A stretch of 64,000 bases of DNA from Luteimicrobium sp049844995 (GTDB lineage Bacteria; Actinomycetota; Actinomycetes; Actinomycetales; Cellulomonadaceae): assembly GCF_049844995.1 (NCBI RefSeq), contig NZ_JBNCMC010000004.1:248001-312000 (forward strand). Direction: 5' to 3'. This document shows, one piece after another, positions 16,394-25,075 of the stretch. The notes below the pieces were generated by a model. That model was not told the DNA's origin, ran no database searches, and saw nothing but the letters and a program-made list of their open reading frames with translations. Positions within the stretch are counted from its first letter, which is position 1. Each line of letters starts with the position of its first letter. The translations under genes were made by a program, and so were the position numbers.

Positions 16394-18976
16394 GTGGGAA
16401 CCCCTCACGTCCAGGTGCCGACGGTCGAGCACCTCACCGACACGCTCGGCGTCGGCGTGGCCGCGCCGCGGCTCTCCTGGGCCGTCGACGACGCTCCCGC
16501 CGGCTGGCGCCAGACCGCCTACGAGGTCGCGGTGCGCCGAGAGCGGGGGGTGCAGACGTCCGGCTGGCGTGTCGAGCCGGCGTCGCGCCTGGTCGCCTGG
16601 CCCGTCGCGCCCCTCGCGTCCCGCGAGCGCGTCGACGTGCGCGTCCGCGTCCGTGGCGACGACGGCGCCGCGTCGTCCTGGTCGCCGTGGACGCCGGTCG
16701 AGGCGGGCCTCCTCGAGCCCGGCGACTGGCGCGCTCGTGCCATCACGCCCGCCGGTCCCGTGGAGGACGCCGAGCTCCGCCGGCCGCCGCTGCTCCGGCA
16801 CGAGTTCGACGTCGACGGGACGGTGCGGTCCGCTCGCCTCTACCTGACCGCGCACGGGTTGGTCGAGGCCGAGCTCAACGGGGCGCGCGTCGGCGGCGAC
16901 GCCCTCGCCCCCGGCTGGACGGTGTACCCGCACCGCCTGCAGTACGCGACCTACGACGTCGCGCCCCTGCTGCGTCGCGGCCGGAACGCCGTCGGCGCCC
17001 TCCTCGGTGACGGGTGGTACCGCGGCAGGATCGGCTTCGACGGCGGCACGCGCGACATCTACGGCGACCGGCTGGCGCTGCTCGCGCAGCTCGAGATCAC
17101 CTACGACGACGGACGGCGCGAGGTGGTCGCGACCGGACCCGGCTGGCGTGCCGGCGTCGGCGGGATCCTCTCCTCGGGCCTCTACGAGGGCGAGCGGCAC
17201 GACGCGCGCGCGCACCCGCGGGGCTGGTCCGAACCCGGGTTCGACGACGCCGGCTGGGGACCGGTCGACGAGGTGGACCGCGACCCGGCGACCCTCGTCG
17301 CGCTCGAGTCTCCGCCCGTCCGCTGCACCGAGGAGCTCGCGCCGGTCAGCGTCGTCCCGACCTCGCGGGGCAGCTACCTGATCGACTTCGGCCAGAACCT
17401 CGTCGGCCGCGTCCGGATCGACGTCGACGGCCCGGCGGGCACCCGCGTGGTGGTCCGGCACGCGGAGGTCTTGCAGGACGACGCGCTGTACGTCAGGCCG
17501 CTGCGGGCCGCCACGTCGGTGGACGAGTACGTGCTCGACGGGACGGGGCGGCAGCACTGGGAGCCGCGGTTCACCGTCCACGGCTTCCGGTACGTCGAGG
17601 TCGAGGGCTGGCCGGGCGAGCTCGCCCCGGATGCCGTCGTCGCGCGCGTCCTGCACACGGACATGCGGCGGACGGGCGGCTTCGCGTGCTCGGACCCGCG
17701 GGTGCAGCGCCTGCACGACAACGTCGTCTGGAGCCTGCGTGGGAACTTCGTGGGCCTGCCCACGGACTGCCCGCAGCGCGACGAGCGGCTGGGCTGGACG
17801 GGCGACATCCAGGTGTTCGCGCCGACGGCGACCTTCCTCTACGACTGCGCGGGCCTGCTGTCGTCGTGGCTGCGGGACCTCGCGCTCGAGCAGCTCCCCG
17901 ACGGGACCGTCCCGTGGTTCGTGCCCACGATCTACGGCAACGAGATGTGGACGCCCCCGCGGCCCGGTGCGGCGTGGGGGGACGCCGCGGTGATCGTGCC
18001 GTGGACCTTGTACGAGCGGTACGGCGACGTCGGCGTGCTGCGCCGGCAGTACCCGAGCGCCAGGGCCTGGGTGGAGTGCGTCGAACGGATCGCCGGCCCG
18101 GACCGGCTCTGGGACGAGGGCTTCCAGCTCGGCGACTGGCTCGACCCGACGGCGCCGCCGACGGACCCCGCCGACGCGCAGACGGACCGCTACCTCGTCG
18201 CGACCGCGTACTTCGCGCGGTCGGCGCGCCTGCTGTCGCGGACGGCGGACGTCCTCGGGGAGACGGCGGACGCGGCGCGGTTCGCGGGCCTGGCGGACGA
18301 GATCGCCGCGGCGTTCCGGGCGCGGTACGTCACGCCGTCGGGCCGCATGACGAGCGACGCGCCGACGGCCTATGCGATCGCGATCGCGTTCGACCTGCTG
18401 CCCGAGCCGTCGAGGGTTGCGGCGGGGGAGCGGCTCGCCGAGCTCGTCCGACGCAGCGGCGACGTGGTGACGACCGGGTTCGTCGGGACGCCCGTCATCC
18501 TCGACGCGCTGACGGCCACGGGCCACGTCGACCGGGCGTACGCGCTCCTCACCCAGACGGCGTGCCCGTCCTGGCTGTACATGGTCGAGCAGGGCGCGAC
18601 GACGATCTGGGAGCGGTGGGACTCGATGCTGCCGGACGGCACCGTGAACCCCGGCGACATGACGTCGTTCAACCACTACGCCCTCGGTGCCGTGGCTGAG
18701 TGGCTCCACACGACCGTCGCCGGCCTGCGCCAGGTGTCGCCCGACGGCGACCGGTTCGTGGTCCGCCCTCGACCCGGTGGCGGGCTGACCTGGGCGAGCG
18801 CGTGGCTCGACGGACCCGCCGGCAGGGTCGCGGTCCGGTGGGACGTCGTCGGGCAGGAGCTTCGCCTCCGTGTCGACGTCCCGGTCGGCGCGACGGTCGA
18901 GGTCGATCTGGGCAGCGGAGAGCGGTCGGTGCTGGGGAGCGGCGCGCACGAGGTGGCGAGCGTGATCCGCGCCTGA
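16394..18976 (+). CDS. GH78 alpha-L-rhamnosidase, intracellular
   Basis: An 860-residue enzyme that removes terminal alpha-L-rhamnose. Start GTG 16394 lies two bases after the permease stop. There is no signal peptide. The N-terminus holds a beta-sandwich, then the rhamnosidase N domain (LYLTAHGLVEAELNG to LGDGWYRGRIGF, about residues 140-230), a further sandwich, the (alpha/alpha)6 catalytic domain, and a C-terminal Greek-key domain from about 775. Both GH78 catalytic glutamates are present: the acid in QRDERLGWTGD (E464) and the base in TIWERWDSM (E740). It works on glycosides brought in by the importer; the rhamnose would feed the regulon at 33-44 kb. Confidence 0.95.
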   Translation: MGTPHVQVPTVEHLTDTLGVGVAAPRLSWAVDDAPAGWRQTAYEVAVRRERGVQTSGWRVEPASRLVAWPVAPLASRERVDVRVRVRGDDGAASSWSPWTPVEAGLLEPGDWRARAITPAGPVEDAELRRPPLLRHEFDVDGTVRSARLYLTAHGLVEAELNGARVGGDALAPGWTVYPHRLQYATYDVAPLLRRGRNAVGALLGDGWYRGRIGFDGGTRDIYGDRLALLAQLEITYDDGRREVVATGPGWRAGVGGILSSGLYEGERHDARAHPRGWSEPGFDDAGWGPVDEVDRDPATLVALESPPVRCTEELAPVSVVPTSRGSYLIDFGQNLVGRVRIDVDGPAGTRVVVRHAEVLQDDALYVRPLRAATSVDEYVLDGTGRQHWEPRFTVHGFRYVEVEGWPGELAPDAVVARVLHTDMRRTGGFACSDPRVQRLHDNVVWSLRGNFVGLPTDCPQRDERLGWTGDIQVFAPTATFLYDCAGLLSSWLRDLALEQLPDGTVPWFVPTIYGNEMWTPPRPGAAWGDAAVIVPWTLYERYGDVGVLRRQYPSARAWVECVERIAGPDRLWDEGFQLGDWLDPTAPPTDPADAQTDRYLVATAYFARSARLLSRTADVLGETADAARFAGLADEIAAAFRARYVTPSGRMTSDAPTAYAIAIAFDLLPEPSRVAAGERLAELVRRSGDVVTTGFVGTPVILDALTATGHVDRAYALLTQTACPSWLYMVEQGATTIWERWDSMLPDGTVNPGDMTSFNHYALGAVAEWLHTTVAGLRQVSPDGDRFVVRPRPGGGLTWASAWLDGPAGRVAVRWDVVGQELRLRVDVPVGATVEVDLGSGERSVLGSGAHEVASVIRA

Positions 18977-18987
18977 CGGAAGCAGCC

Positions 18988-19020
18988 GGGGAGCCGACGG
19001 ACCGCCATCCGTCGGCCCCT
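18988..19020 (+). terminator. Terminator after the rhamnosidase operon
   Basis: GCCGACGGA (18993-19001) pairs perfectly with TCCGTCGGC (19008-19016) around a 6-base loop. Outer G-C pairs around a bulged A extend the stem to 18988-19020. It lies 12 bases after the stop codon. Confidence 0.65.
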
Positions 19021-19072
19021 TGGTATGCCCAAGGTGGGGAATAGGAAGCGCAAACAGGATGCCAATTGCCCG

Positions 19073-19101
19073 TTGACGGACATGCTGCGCTCGCCTAGCC
19101 T
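19073..19101 (+). promoter_or_regulatory. Promoter of the GH3 gene
   Basis: TTGACG (19073-19078) and TAGCCT (19096-19101) stand at the optimal 17-base spacing. The shared LacI-type operator begins 12 bases after the -10 box. Confidence 0.65.
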
Positions 19102-19112
19102 TGGGGTGCGAT

Positions 19113-19126
19113 TTGAAACGCTTCAA
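19113..19126 (+). promoter_or_regulatory. LacI-type operator TTGAAACGCTTCAA (copy 2)
   Basis: The same 14-mer as at 13092-13105, placed just downstream of the GH3 promoter. It predicts joint control of the rhamnosidase operon and the secreted GH3 enzyme, most likely by the LacI protein encoded at 11815-12873. Confidence 0.75.
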
Positions 19127-19206
19127 TCCGATGGGCCCCGGGTCCGTCAGGAGCGTCTCGGCGGGGCCGAACCGGCTTCGCACCGTCTCTCGATGAGGAG
19201 AAACGC

Positions 19207-21492
19207 ATGTCCATCTCGCACGTCCCCCTCAGAAGGCCCCGCTCGCGGCGGGCCGTCGCGGTGTCGGCCGCGGTCGCGGTCCTGGTGCCGCTGTCCGTCG
19301 GCGTACCGCTCGCCCTGTCGGCGTCGGCCTCGCCCGCGACGACCGCCACCTCGAAGGCGAGCGGCGCCTCCGCCGCGACGCTCGCGCGGTGTCCATGGAT
19401 GGACACCCGCAAGACGCCGGAGCAGCGCGCGAACCTGCTGCTCAAGGCCAGCACGCTCGACCAGAAGCTCCGCTGGCTCGACGAACAGGCGGCCAACAGC
19501 CCCACGCAGACGACGTTCAGCGGCGTCACCTACCCGGTGCAGGTCGACTGCACGCCGCAGGTGGTCTACACCGACGGGCCCGACTACGTGCGCGGCTCGG
19601 CCGGTGTCACGATCTTCCCCGACCAGATCGGGCTCGCGGCGAGCTGGGACCAGGCGCTCGCGTACGACAAGGGCGCCGCGCAGGCCGACGAGGCGTTCCG
19701 CTCCGGAAAGAACGTCATCCTCGGCCCAGGAGTTTCGTCTGGACGCACGCCGCTCGCCGGCCGCACCCCCGAGTACCTCGGCGAGGACTCGTTGCTCTCG
19801 GGCGACCTCGCCGCCGCCGACATCAACGGCATCCAGAACGGCAACCCCGACGAGCCCGTCATGGCCGTCGTCAAGCACTACATCGCCAACGAGCAGGAGC
19901 TCGACCGGCAGACCAGCTCGTCGAACATCGACGGCCGGACCCTGCGGGAGATCTACAACCTGCCGTTCCAGATCCTGCTCTCGAAGTCCCAGCCGGGCGG
20001 GATCATGTGCTCGTACAACCAGGTCAACGGCGCGTACGCGTGCGAGAACCCGATCCTCAACAACCTGCTCAAGGGTGACACCGGGTTCGACGGCTTCGTG
20101 GTGTCGGACTTCGGGGCGGTCCACAGCACCGCGCCGTCGCTCGCGAACGGCCTCGACCAGGAGCTCAACCGGCCCAAGTTCTACACGCCCGCCACCATCG
20201 GCGCGGCGCTCGACGCCGGTCAGGTCACCGTCGCGCAGATCGACGAGGCCGCCCTCCGCGTCGTGAAGGCCTACATCGCCGCGGGCCTGTTCGACCACCC
20301 GCTGCCCACCACGCCGTCGACGACGACCTCCACCGCGGAGCACAAGGCGCTCGCCGAGCAGATCGCCACCCAGGGTTCGGTCCTGCTCAAGAACAAGGGT
20401 GACGTGCTGCCGCTCACCAAGAAGACGAAGACGATCGCGATCGTCGGCCCGACGGCGTCCAACACGCCGACCAACGGGGTCAGCGCGGCGACCGTCTGCA
20501 ACCAGGGCGGCTCGTTCGGCGGCGGCAACGCGTGCACGAACCCCGTCGCACCGCTCGACGCGATCACCGCGCGTGCCGCTCAGGTCGGCGCCACGGTCAC
20601 CTACGCCAACGGGTCGGACCCGGCCGCTGCCGCGGCCGTCGCGGCGAAGGCCGATGTGGCGATCGTCTTCGGGTACTCGAAGCAGGGCGAGGGTTCGGAC
20701 CGCACGACGCTCTCGCTCGACAATGGTGGGGACGCGCTGATCTCGGCGGTCGCGGCCGCCAACAAGAAGACCGTGGTGATCCTGGAGACGGGCAGCGCGA
20801 CGGACATGCCCTGGCTCGCCAGCGCCAAGGCCGTCGTGGAGGCCTGGTACCCGGGCGAGCAGCAGGGCACCGCGCTCGCCAAGCTGCTCTACGGCGACGA
20901 GAACTTCACCGGCCGGCTGCCGATGACCTTCCCGAAGTCGCTTGCCGACACGCCGACCAGCGCCCCCGCGCAGTACCCGGGCGTCTTCGCCGACGGCACC
21001 ACGACCCGCCCGTCCGGAAGCTCCGCGATCCGTCAGGTGAGCTACAGCGAAGGCCTTCTGGTCGGCTACAAGTGGTATGACGCCAAGAAGATCGAGCCGC
21101 TCTTCCCGTTCGGCTACGGCCTGTCGTACACCGACTTCGCGTACAACAAGGTCTCGGTCACGAAGAGCACGAACGGCACCAAGCCGATCAAGGTCTCGTT
21201 CCTCGTCACGAACGCCGGACCGGTCCGCGGGACCGAGACGAGCCAGGTCTACCTGAGCCTCCCGGGCTCGACGGGCGAGCCGGTCCGGCTCGCGGGGTAC
21301 GCGCAGACCAACCCGAAGGTCGGGAAGTCGCAGAAGGTCACGGTGACCATCGACCCGAAGAGCGCCGATCTGCCGCTGTCGTACTACGAACCGGCGTCGC
21401 ACTCCTGGACGATCGCTCCGGGGACGTACAAGGTCGGCGTCGGATCATCCGTCGACGACATCGAGCTGACCGGGAAGTTCACGGTGCAGTAG
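19207..21492 (+). CDS. Secreted GH3 glycosidase (beta-glucosidase type)
   Basis: A 761-residue exported enzyme. It starts at ATG 19207 with GAGGAGA upstream, followed by a twin-Arg-containing basic stretch (RRPRSRR), a hydrophobic core and a cleavage region near ALSASAS. The GH3 barrel carries GRTPEYLGEDS, the KHYIANEQE motif and the nucleophile motif VVSDFG (D301). The alpha/beta sandwich domain (GDVLPLTKKTKTIAIVGP onward) and a fibronectin-III-like C-terminal domain follow, the usual beta-glucosidase architecture. It shares its operator with the GH78 operon, so it may trim beta-linked glucose from rhamnosylated glycosides outside the cell. Beta-xylosidase or other exo-activity remains possible. 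Confidence 0.92.
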   Translation: MSISHVPLRRPRSRRAVAVSAAVAVLVPLSVGVPLALSASASPATTATSKASGASAATLARCPWMDTRKTPEQRANLLLKASTLDQKLRWLDEQAANSPTQTTFSGVTYPVQVDCTPQVVYTDGPDYVRGSAGVTIFPDQIGLAASWDQALAYDKGAAQADEAFRSGKNVILGPGVSSGRTPLAGRTPEYLGEDSLLSGDLAAADINGIQNGNPDEPVMAVVKHYIANEQELDRQTSSSNIDGRTLREIYNLPFQILLSKSQPGGIMCSYNQVNGAYACENPILNNLLKGDTGFDGFVVSDFGAVHSTAPSLANGLDQELNRPKFYTPATIGAALDAGQVTVAQIDEAALRVVKAYIAAGLFDHPLPTTPSTTTSTAEHKALAEQIATQGSVLLKNKGDVLPLTKKTKTIAIVGPTASNTPTNGVSAATVCNQGGSFGGGNACTNPVAPLDAITARAAQVGATVTYANGSDPAAAAAVAAKADVAIVFGYSKQGEGSDRTTLSLDNGGDALISAVAAANKKTVVILETGSATDMPWLASAKAVVEAWYPGEQQGTALAKLLYGDENFTGRLPMTFPKSLADTPTSAPAQYPGVFADGTTTRPSGSSAIRQVSYSEGLLVGYKWYDAKKIEPLFPFGYGLSYTDFAYNKVSVTKSTNGTKPIKVSFLVTNAGPVRGTETSQVYLSLPGSTGEPVRLAGYAQTNPKVGKSQKVTVTIDPKSADLPLSYYEPASHSWTIAPGTYKVGVGSSVDDIELTGKFTVQ

Positions 21493-21509
21493 TCCGACCG
21501 CTCGACAGG

Positions 21510-21542
21510 AAGGGCCCGGCTCGCATCGCGAGTCGGGCCCTT
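21510..21542 (+). terminator. Terminator after the GH3 gene
   Basis: A 15-bp stem with one G-U pair and a 3-base loop (left arm from 21510, right arm ending 21542) begins 17 bases after the stop. It also faces the end of the LysR gene at 21589 and could act on both strands. Confidence 0.75.
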
Positions 21543-21588
21543 CGTCCACGATGACGGCGTGCCTCCGCTCGTCGCACGCGGGAACCGG

Positions 21589-22554
21589 TTAGCGAGCGGC
21601 CGCGGCGCGCCGGACGACGTCGCGCAGGTACTCGTGCTCGGGGTCGCGCGTGTTCACGGGATGCCACCACATCGCCTCGACGAGCGCTCCGAGGTCCACC
21701 GAGAGGCCCACGGTCCGGACCCCCCAGGGGGCAGGGAGCCGCTGGACGAGCCCTTCCTGGAGCAGGGCCACGCGGTCGGTGCCGGCGACGAGGGCGGGGA
21801 CGGTGAGGAAGTGCTCGGTGACGACGTCGACGCGCGGCTCGACCCCCGCCATCCGCAGCCGCCTGGCGGCCGGGGTCGACGCCGTCGGGCTGTGGAACGT
21901 CATGACCCAGGGGAGCGTGCGCAGCTGGTCGTCCGTCAGCCGCTCGCCGACCGCGGTGTTCGACTCCGCCGCGATGCAGACCCACCGGTCCTCGAGCAGG
22001 TCGGCGTGGGGCATGTCCGTCAGGAAGCCGTGCGGCAGCAGGATGAGGTCGGCGGCGAGGAGGGCGTGCTCGGCGTCGTCGACGATGCTGGGCGTGTTCG
22101 CGGCGAACCGGAGCCGCATGCCGGGTGCCTCCTCGGCGAGCAGGGCGGCGAGCGGCGCCCCGAGCACGGCGACGCTGTAGTCGCTGGCGACGATCGTCAC
22201 GTCGCGCGTCGACGTGGCCGGGTCGAAGACGGGCTCGGCCGCGAACACCCGCTCGACGCCCGCCAGCACCGTGCGCGTGCGGTCGCGGAGCTGGAGGGCG
22301 AGCGGCGTCAGGACGTACTCGTTCCCCCGCCGGCTGAGCAGCGGGTCGTCGAAGTGGCGGCGCAACCGCGCGAGGGAGGCGGACAAGGCCGGCTGGCTCA
22401 GGCCCATCTGCGCCGCCGCCTTGGTGACGCTGCGGTTCTGCAGCAGCGCGTCCAGCGCCACGAGCAGGTTGAGGTCGATGTTGGCGAGGCTGGGGGAGCG
22501 GGGCGCGCGGCCTGCTCGTGCCGCGGTCGCATCCACGCCATCGATGGGCGACAT
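21589..22554 (-). CDS. LysR-family regulator of the NodD-like subgroup
   Basis: About 321 residues from the ATG at 22554; the ATG at 22575 is also possible and the frame stays open further upstream. The winged helix-turn-helix region (DLNLLVALDALLQNRSVTK, then SQPALSASLARLRRHFDDPL) is followed by an inducer-binding domain with VFDPATSTRDVTIVASDY, ADLILLPHGF and DRWVCIAAES. These stretches line up by eye with rhizobial NodD and related flavonoid-responsive regulators (FDPA.S.R..I..SDY, LILP..F, ERLVCVG). It is divergent from the aromatic operon at 22872 and probably activates it in response to an aromatic compound. The NodD likeness is from memory and not a computed alignment. Confidence 0.9.
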   Translation of the reverse strand: MSPIDGVDATAARAGRAPRSPSLANIDLNLLVALDALLQNRSVTKAAAQMGLSQPALSASLARLRRHFDDPLLSRRGNEYVLTPLALQLRDRTRTVLAGVERVFAAEPVFDPATSTRDVTIVASDYSVAVLGAPLAALLAEEAPGMRLRFAANTPSIVDDAEHALLAADLILLPHGFLTDMPHADLLEDRWVCIAAESNTAVGERLTDDQLRTLPWVMTFHSPTASTPAARRLRMAGVEPRVDVVTEHFLTVPALVAGTDRVALLQEGLVQRLPAPWGVRTVGLSVDLGALVEAMWWHPVNTRDPEHEYLRDVVRRAAAAR

Positions 22555-22715
22555 AGGCACATCATGCCGTGTCATCCTCGCGGCGAGCGCCGAGGGTCCC
22601 GGTGTGGAGATGCGCAACGACGCGCCGGCGACGCCGGCCGAGCCGCGCTGACGGGACATCGCCGTGGACGGGGGCCTCACGGGGCACGGCGGGGTGAAGT
22701 CGATCGCCGACCACG

Positions 22716-22770
22716 GGTATCGACAAGCCTGATACCGCTTATCCGTATCTTCGTCTTCCCGGATACCGCT
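22716..22770. promoter_or_regulatory. LysR binding region with an ATC-N9-GAT site
   Basis: In the 317-base gap between the LysR gene and the aromatic operon, GGTATC (22716-22721) and GATACC (22731-22736) form an inverted repeat with a 9-base spacer. It contains ATC-N9-GAT, the core of rhizobial nod boxes, and the T-N11-A pattern of LysR sites. A second pair, GTATC (22745-22749) and GATAC (22762-22766), follows, and GATACCGCT occurs at both 22731 and 22762. A weak TTGCAG lies at 22776-22781; no convincing -10 box is visible. Nothing else is recognisable in the gap. Confidence 0.65.
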
Positions 22771-22871
22771 CGGGCTTGCAGAGTGGTCGCCAGGCCGCGC
22801 GGCGTCGCGCACCCCTCGGGGTTTCCGGACGTCGTCGGACCGCATGTTGCCCGACCCGAGAGGAACGTTCG

Positions 22872-23897
22872 ATGACGAACACCCTGGCCCACCTGGCCCA
22901 CCTGGAGATCGCGACCCCCGACGTCGACGCGTCCGTCGCCTTCTTCGAGACGAACTTCGGCCTGCGCGCGATCAGCCGCGACGACGACGGCACCACCTAC
23001 CTGCGGTGCTGGGGCGACTACTACCCGTACAGCCTCGTCGTCTCTCCCGGCGACGAGCCGGCCCTCGTGAACATGGCCTGGCGCACCGCCAGCGCGGAGG
23101 CGCTCGAGGAGGCGGCCGGCCGGGTACAGGCCAAGGGTGTCGAGGGCACGTGGCACGACAAGCGCCAGGGGCACGGCCGGTCGTTCCAGTTCACGGGCCC
23201 GTACGGCCACACGATGGAGCTCTACTGGGACGTGCCCCAGCACTCGGCGCCCGCCGAGCTCGCGTCGGTGTTCCCCGACCGGCCCGAGAAGCGCAGCTCG
23301 CACGCCGCCGCGCCGCGCTTCCTCGACCACGTCACCATCGCCGCGTCCGACGTCCGCGGCTTCGCCGCCTGGTACAGCGAGGTGCTCGGGTTCCGGGTCA
23401 TGGCTTTCACCGAGCTCGACCACGCCGAGGTCACGGTGTTCAGCGTGCTCACCACGAACGAGAAGTCCCACGACCTCGGCGTCGTCCTCGACTCGTCGTC
23501 CCGGGGCGGGCGCGTCAACCACATCGCGTTCTGGACGGACTCGGTGCAGGAGCTCCTCGTCGCCGCGGACGTCCTCATGGAGAACGGCACGTCCATCGAG
23601 TACGGCCCGAGCATCCACGGGATCGGCGAGCAGTCGTTCCTGTACTTCCGGGAGCCCGGGGGCATGCGCGTCGAGCTCAACACCCACGGCTACCGCAACT
23701 ACGTGCCGGACTGGCAGGCGAACACGTGGAAGCCGTCGCAGGGCTCGAACAGCATCTACCGGAACTCGGCGATGCCGATGTCCATGACCGAGTCGTTCCC
23801 GCCGGACGAGGGCAGACCGTCAGCGACCGAGGACGGCGTGGTCCCGGGCACCGAGGACGCGCTCCTCAACCCGTACGCGCAGCAGGGTCAGGGCTGA
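22872..23897 (+). CDS. Type I extradiol ring-cleavage dioxygenase
   Basis: A 341-residue iron(II) enzyme of the vicinal-oxygen-chelate fold that opens a catecholic ring next to the diol. Two tandem VOC modules are visible: a degenerate N-terminal one (about 5-125) and the catalytic one (about 150-280). The iron ligands are H153 (FLDHVTIA), H217 (VNHIAFW) and E268 (MRVELN), spaced as in BphC/catechol 2,3-dioxygenases. It starts at ATG 22872 after AGAGGAACG and is first in the operon. The neighbours (C-C hydrolase, FAD monooxygenase, CoA transferase, thiolase) support aromatic breakdown; the ring substrate is not known. Confidence 0.92.
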   Translation: MTNTLAHLAHLEIATPDVDASVAFFETNFGLRAISRDDDGTTYLRCWGDYYPYSLVVSPGDEPALVNMAWRTASAEALEEAAGRVQAKGVEGTWHDKRQGHGRSFQFTGPYGHTMELYWDVPQHSAPAELASVFPDRPEKRSSHAAAPRFLDHVTIAASDVRGFAAWYSEVLGFRVMAFTELDHAEVTVFSVLTTNEKSHDLGVVLDSSSRGGRVNHIAFWTDSVQELLVAADVLMENGTSIEYGPSIHGIGEQSFLYFREPGGMRVELNTHGYRNYVPDWQANTWKPSQGSNSIYRNSAMPMSMTESFPPDEGRPSATEDGVVPGTEDALLNPYAQQGQG

Positions 23898-23902
23898 GCG
23901 GC

Positions 23903-25075
23903 ATGTTCCAGTACTTCCCCGGGAACTACGTCTGGAACCTGTCGGTCAACCTCGCGCTCGAGATGGGCGCGCGCATCGGCGAGGTCGACGCGATCTGCCG
24001 CCCCCTGCTCGACGCCGCGACGCGCGGCGAGGACGCCGGCACCGGCGAGCTCATGGCGTCGTGGGAGCGGCAGGGCGACGTCCTCGTCGAGCTCGCGGGC
24101 GAGGACGAGGCGGCCGGCCGGCTCCTGTCCGCGGGCGAGAAGCTCGGCCGGGCCGCCACCTACTTCCTCACCGGCGAGCGCATGCAGGCCGCCGGGGACG
24201 ACCACCGGGCCGCGCTGTACGCGAAGTTCCTCGACACGTTCGCGCGGGGCACCGCCCTGGCGCGGGAGAACGCGGAGCGCGTCGAGATCCCGTACGAGGG
24301 GACGCACCTGTCGGGCATCCTGACCCGCGCGCTCGACCCGGACGGCACGGTTCACGACGGGCCGTCGCCGATCCTGGTCCAGGTCAACGGCCTGGACAGC
24401 ACCAAGGAGATGCTCTACCGGACGGGCCCCGGCGCGAAGCTGGCCGCCCGGGGTGTGTCGACGCTGTCGCTCGACCAGCCGGGGACCGGGGAGGCGCTGC
24501 GCCTGCACGGCCTGCACGCCGTCCCGGAGTCGGAGCGGTGGGCGTCCGTCGTGCTCGACCACCTGGCCGCCCGGCCCGACGTCGACGCCGCACGCATCGG
24601 CATCCTGGGCGTGTCCCTCGGGGGCTACTTCGCCCCGCGGGCCGTCGCGTTCGAGCCGCGGTTCGCGCTGGGCGTCGCCTGGGGTGCGAACCACGACTGG
24701 CGGGCCGTGCAGCACGCCCGACGACGGCGCGAGGGCGAGCGCCCGGTCCCGCACTACTGGGAGCACGTGCAGTGGGTGTGGGGGGCGGACGACCTGGACG
24801 CGTTCTTCGAGATCGCGGACCGCGTCCACCTCGACGGCATCCTCGACCGCATCACCGTGCCTTTCCTGGTTACGCACGGCGAGGACGACCGGCAGATCCC
24901 GCTGGAGTACGCGCACCGCACGTACGACCAGCTCACGTCGTCCCCGGACCGCGAGCTCGTCGTCTTCACGAAGCGCACGGGCGGCACAGCCCACTCGAGC
25001 GTCGACAACGGCGCGGTCGCGACGGACGTCATCGCCGACTGGGTCGCCGAGCGGCTGGGGGGGCGGACCCGATGA
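23903..25075 (+). CDS. Alpha/beta-hydrolase, dihydroxypseudooxynicotine-hydrolase/FrsA-like
   Basis: A 390-residue hydrolase with an unusual helical N-terminal part (about 1-125) before the alpha/beta core, the layout of the 2,6-dihydroxypseudooxynicotine hydrolase group, which cleaves a C-C bond next to a ketone on an aromatic ring. Catalytic triad candidates are S238 (LGVSLGGYF), D328 or D329 (HGEDDRQIP) and H364 (TAHSSVDN). It begins five bases after the dioxygenase stop and overlaps the next gene by four bases. It may cleave the ring-fission product or a side chain. It is not the smaller MhpC/BphD type normally seen in meta-cleavage pathways. Confidence 0.82.
   Translation: MFQYFPGNYVWNLSVNLALEMGARIGEVDAICRPLLDAATRGEDAGTGELMASWERQGDVLVELAGEDEAAGRLLSAGEKLGRAATYFLTGERMQAAGDDHRAALYAKFLDTFARGTALARENAERVEIPYEGTHLSGILTRALDPDGTVHDGPSPILVQVNGLDSTKEMLYRTGPGAKLAARGVSTLSLDQPGTGEALRLHGLHAVPESERWASVVLDHLAARPDVDAARIGILGVSLGGYFAPRAVAFEPRFALGVAWGANHDWRAVQHARRRREGERPVPHYWEHVQWVWGADDLDAFFEIADRVHLDGILDRITVPFLVTHGEDDRQIPLEYAHRTYDQLTSSPDRELVVFTKRTGGTAHSSVDNGAVATDVIADWVAERLGGRTR

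Noticed and set aside
24061..25071. Upstream extension of the cyclase-family frame within the hydrolase gene
   Set aside because: The extension is an Arg-rich shadow of the hydrolase. The ATG at 25072 overlaps the hydrolase stop in the usual ATGA manner, and the family homology begins there.
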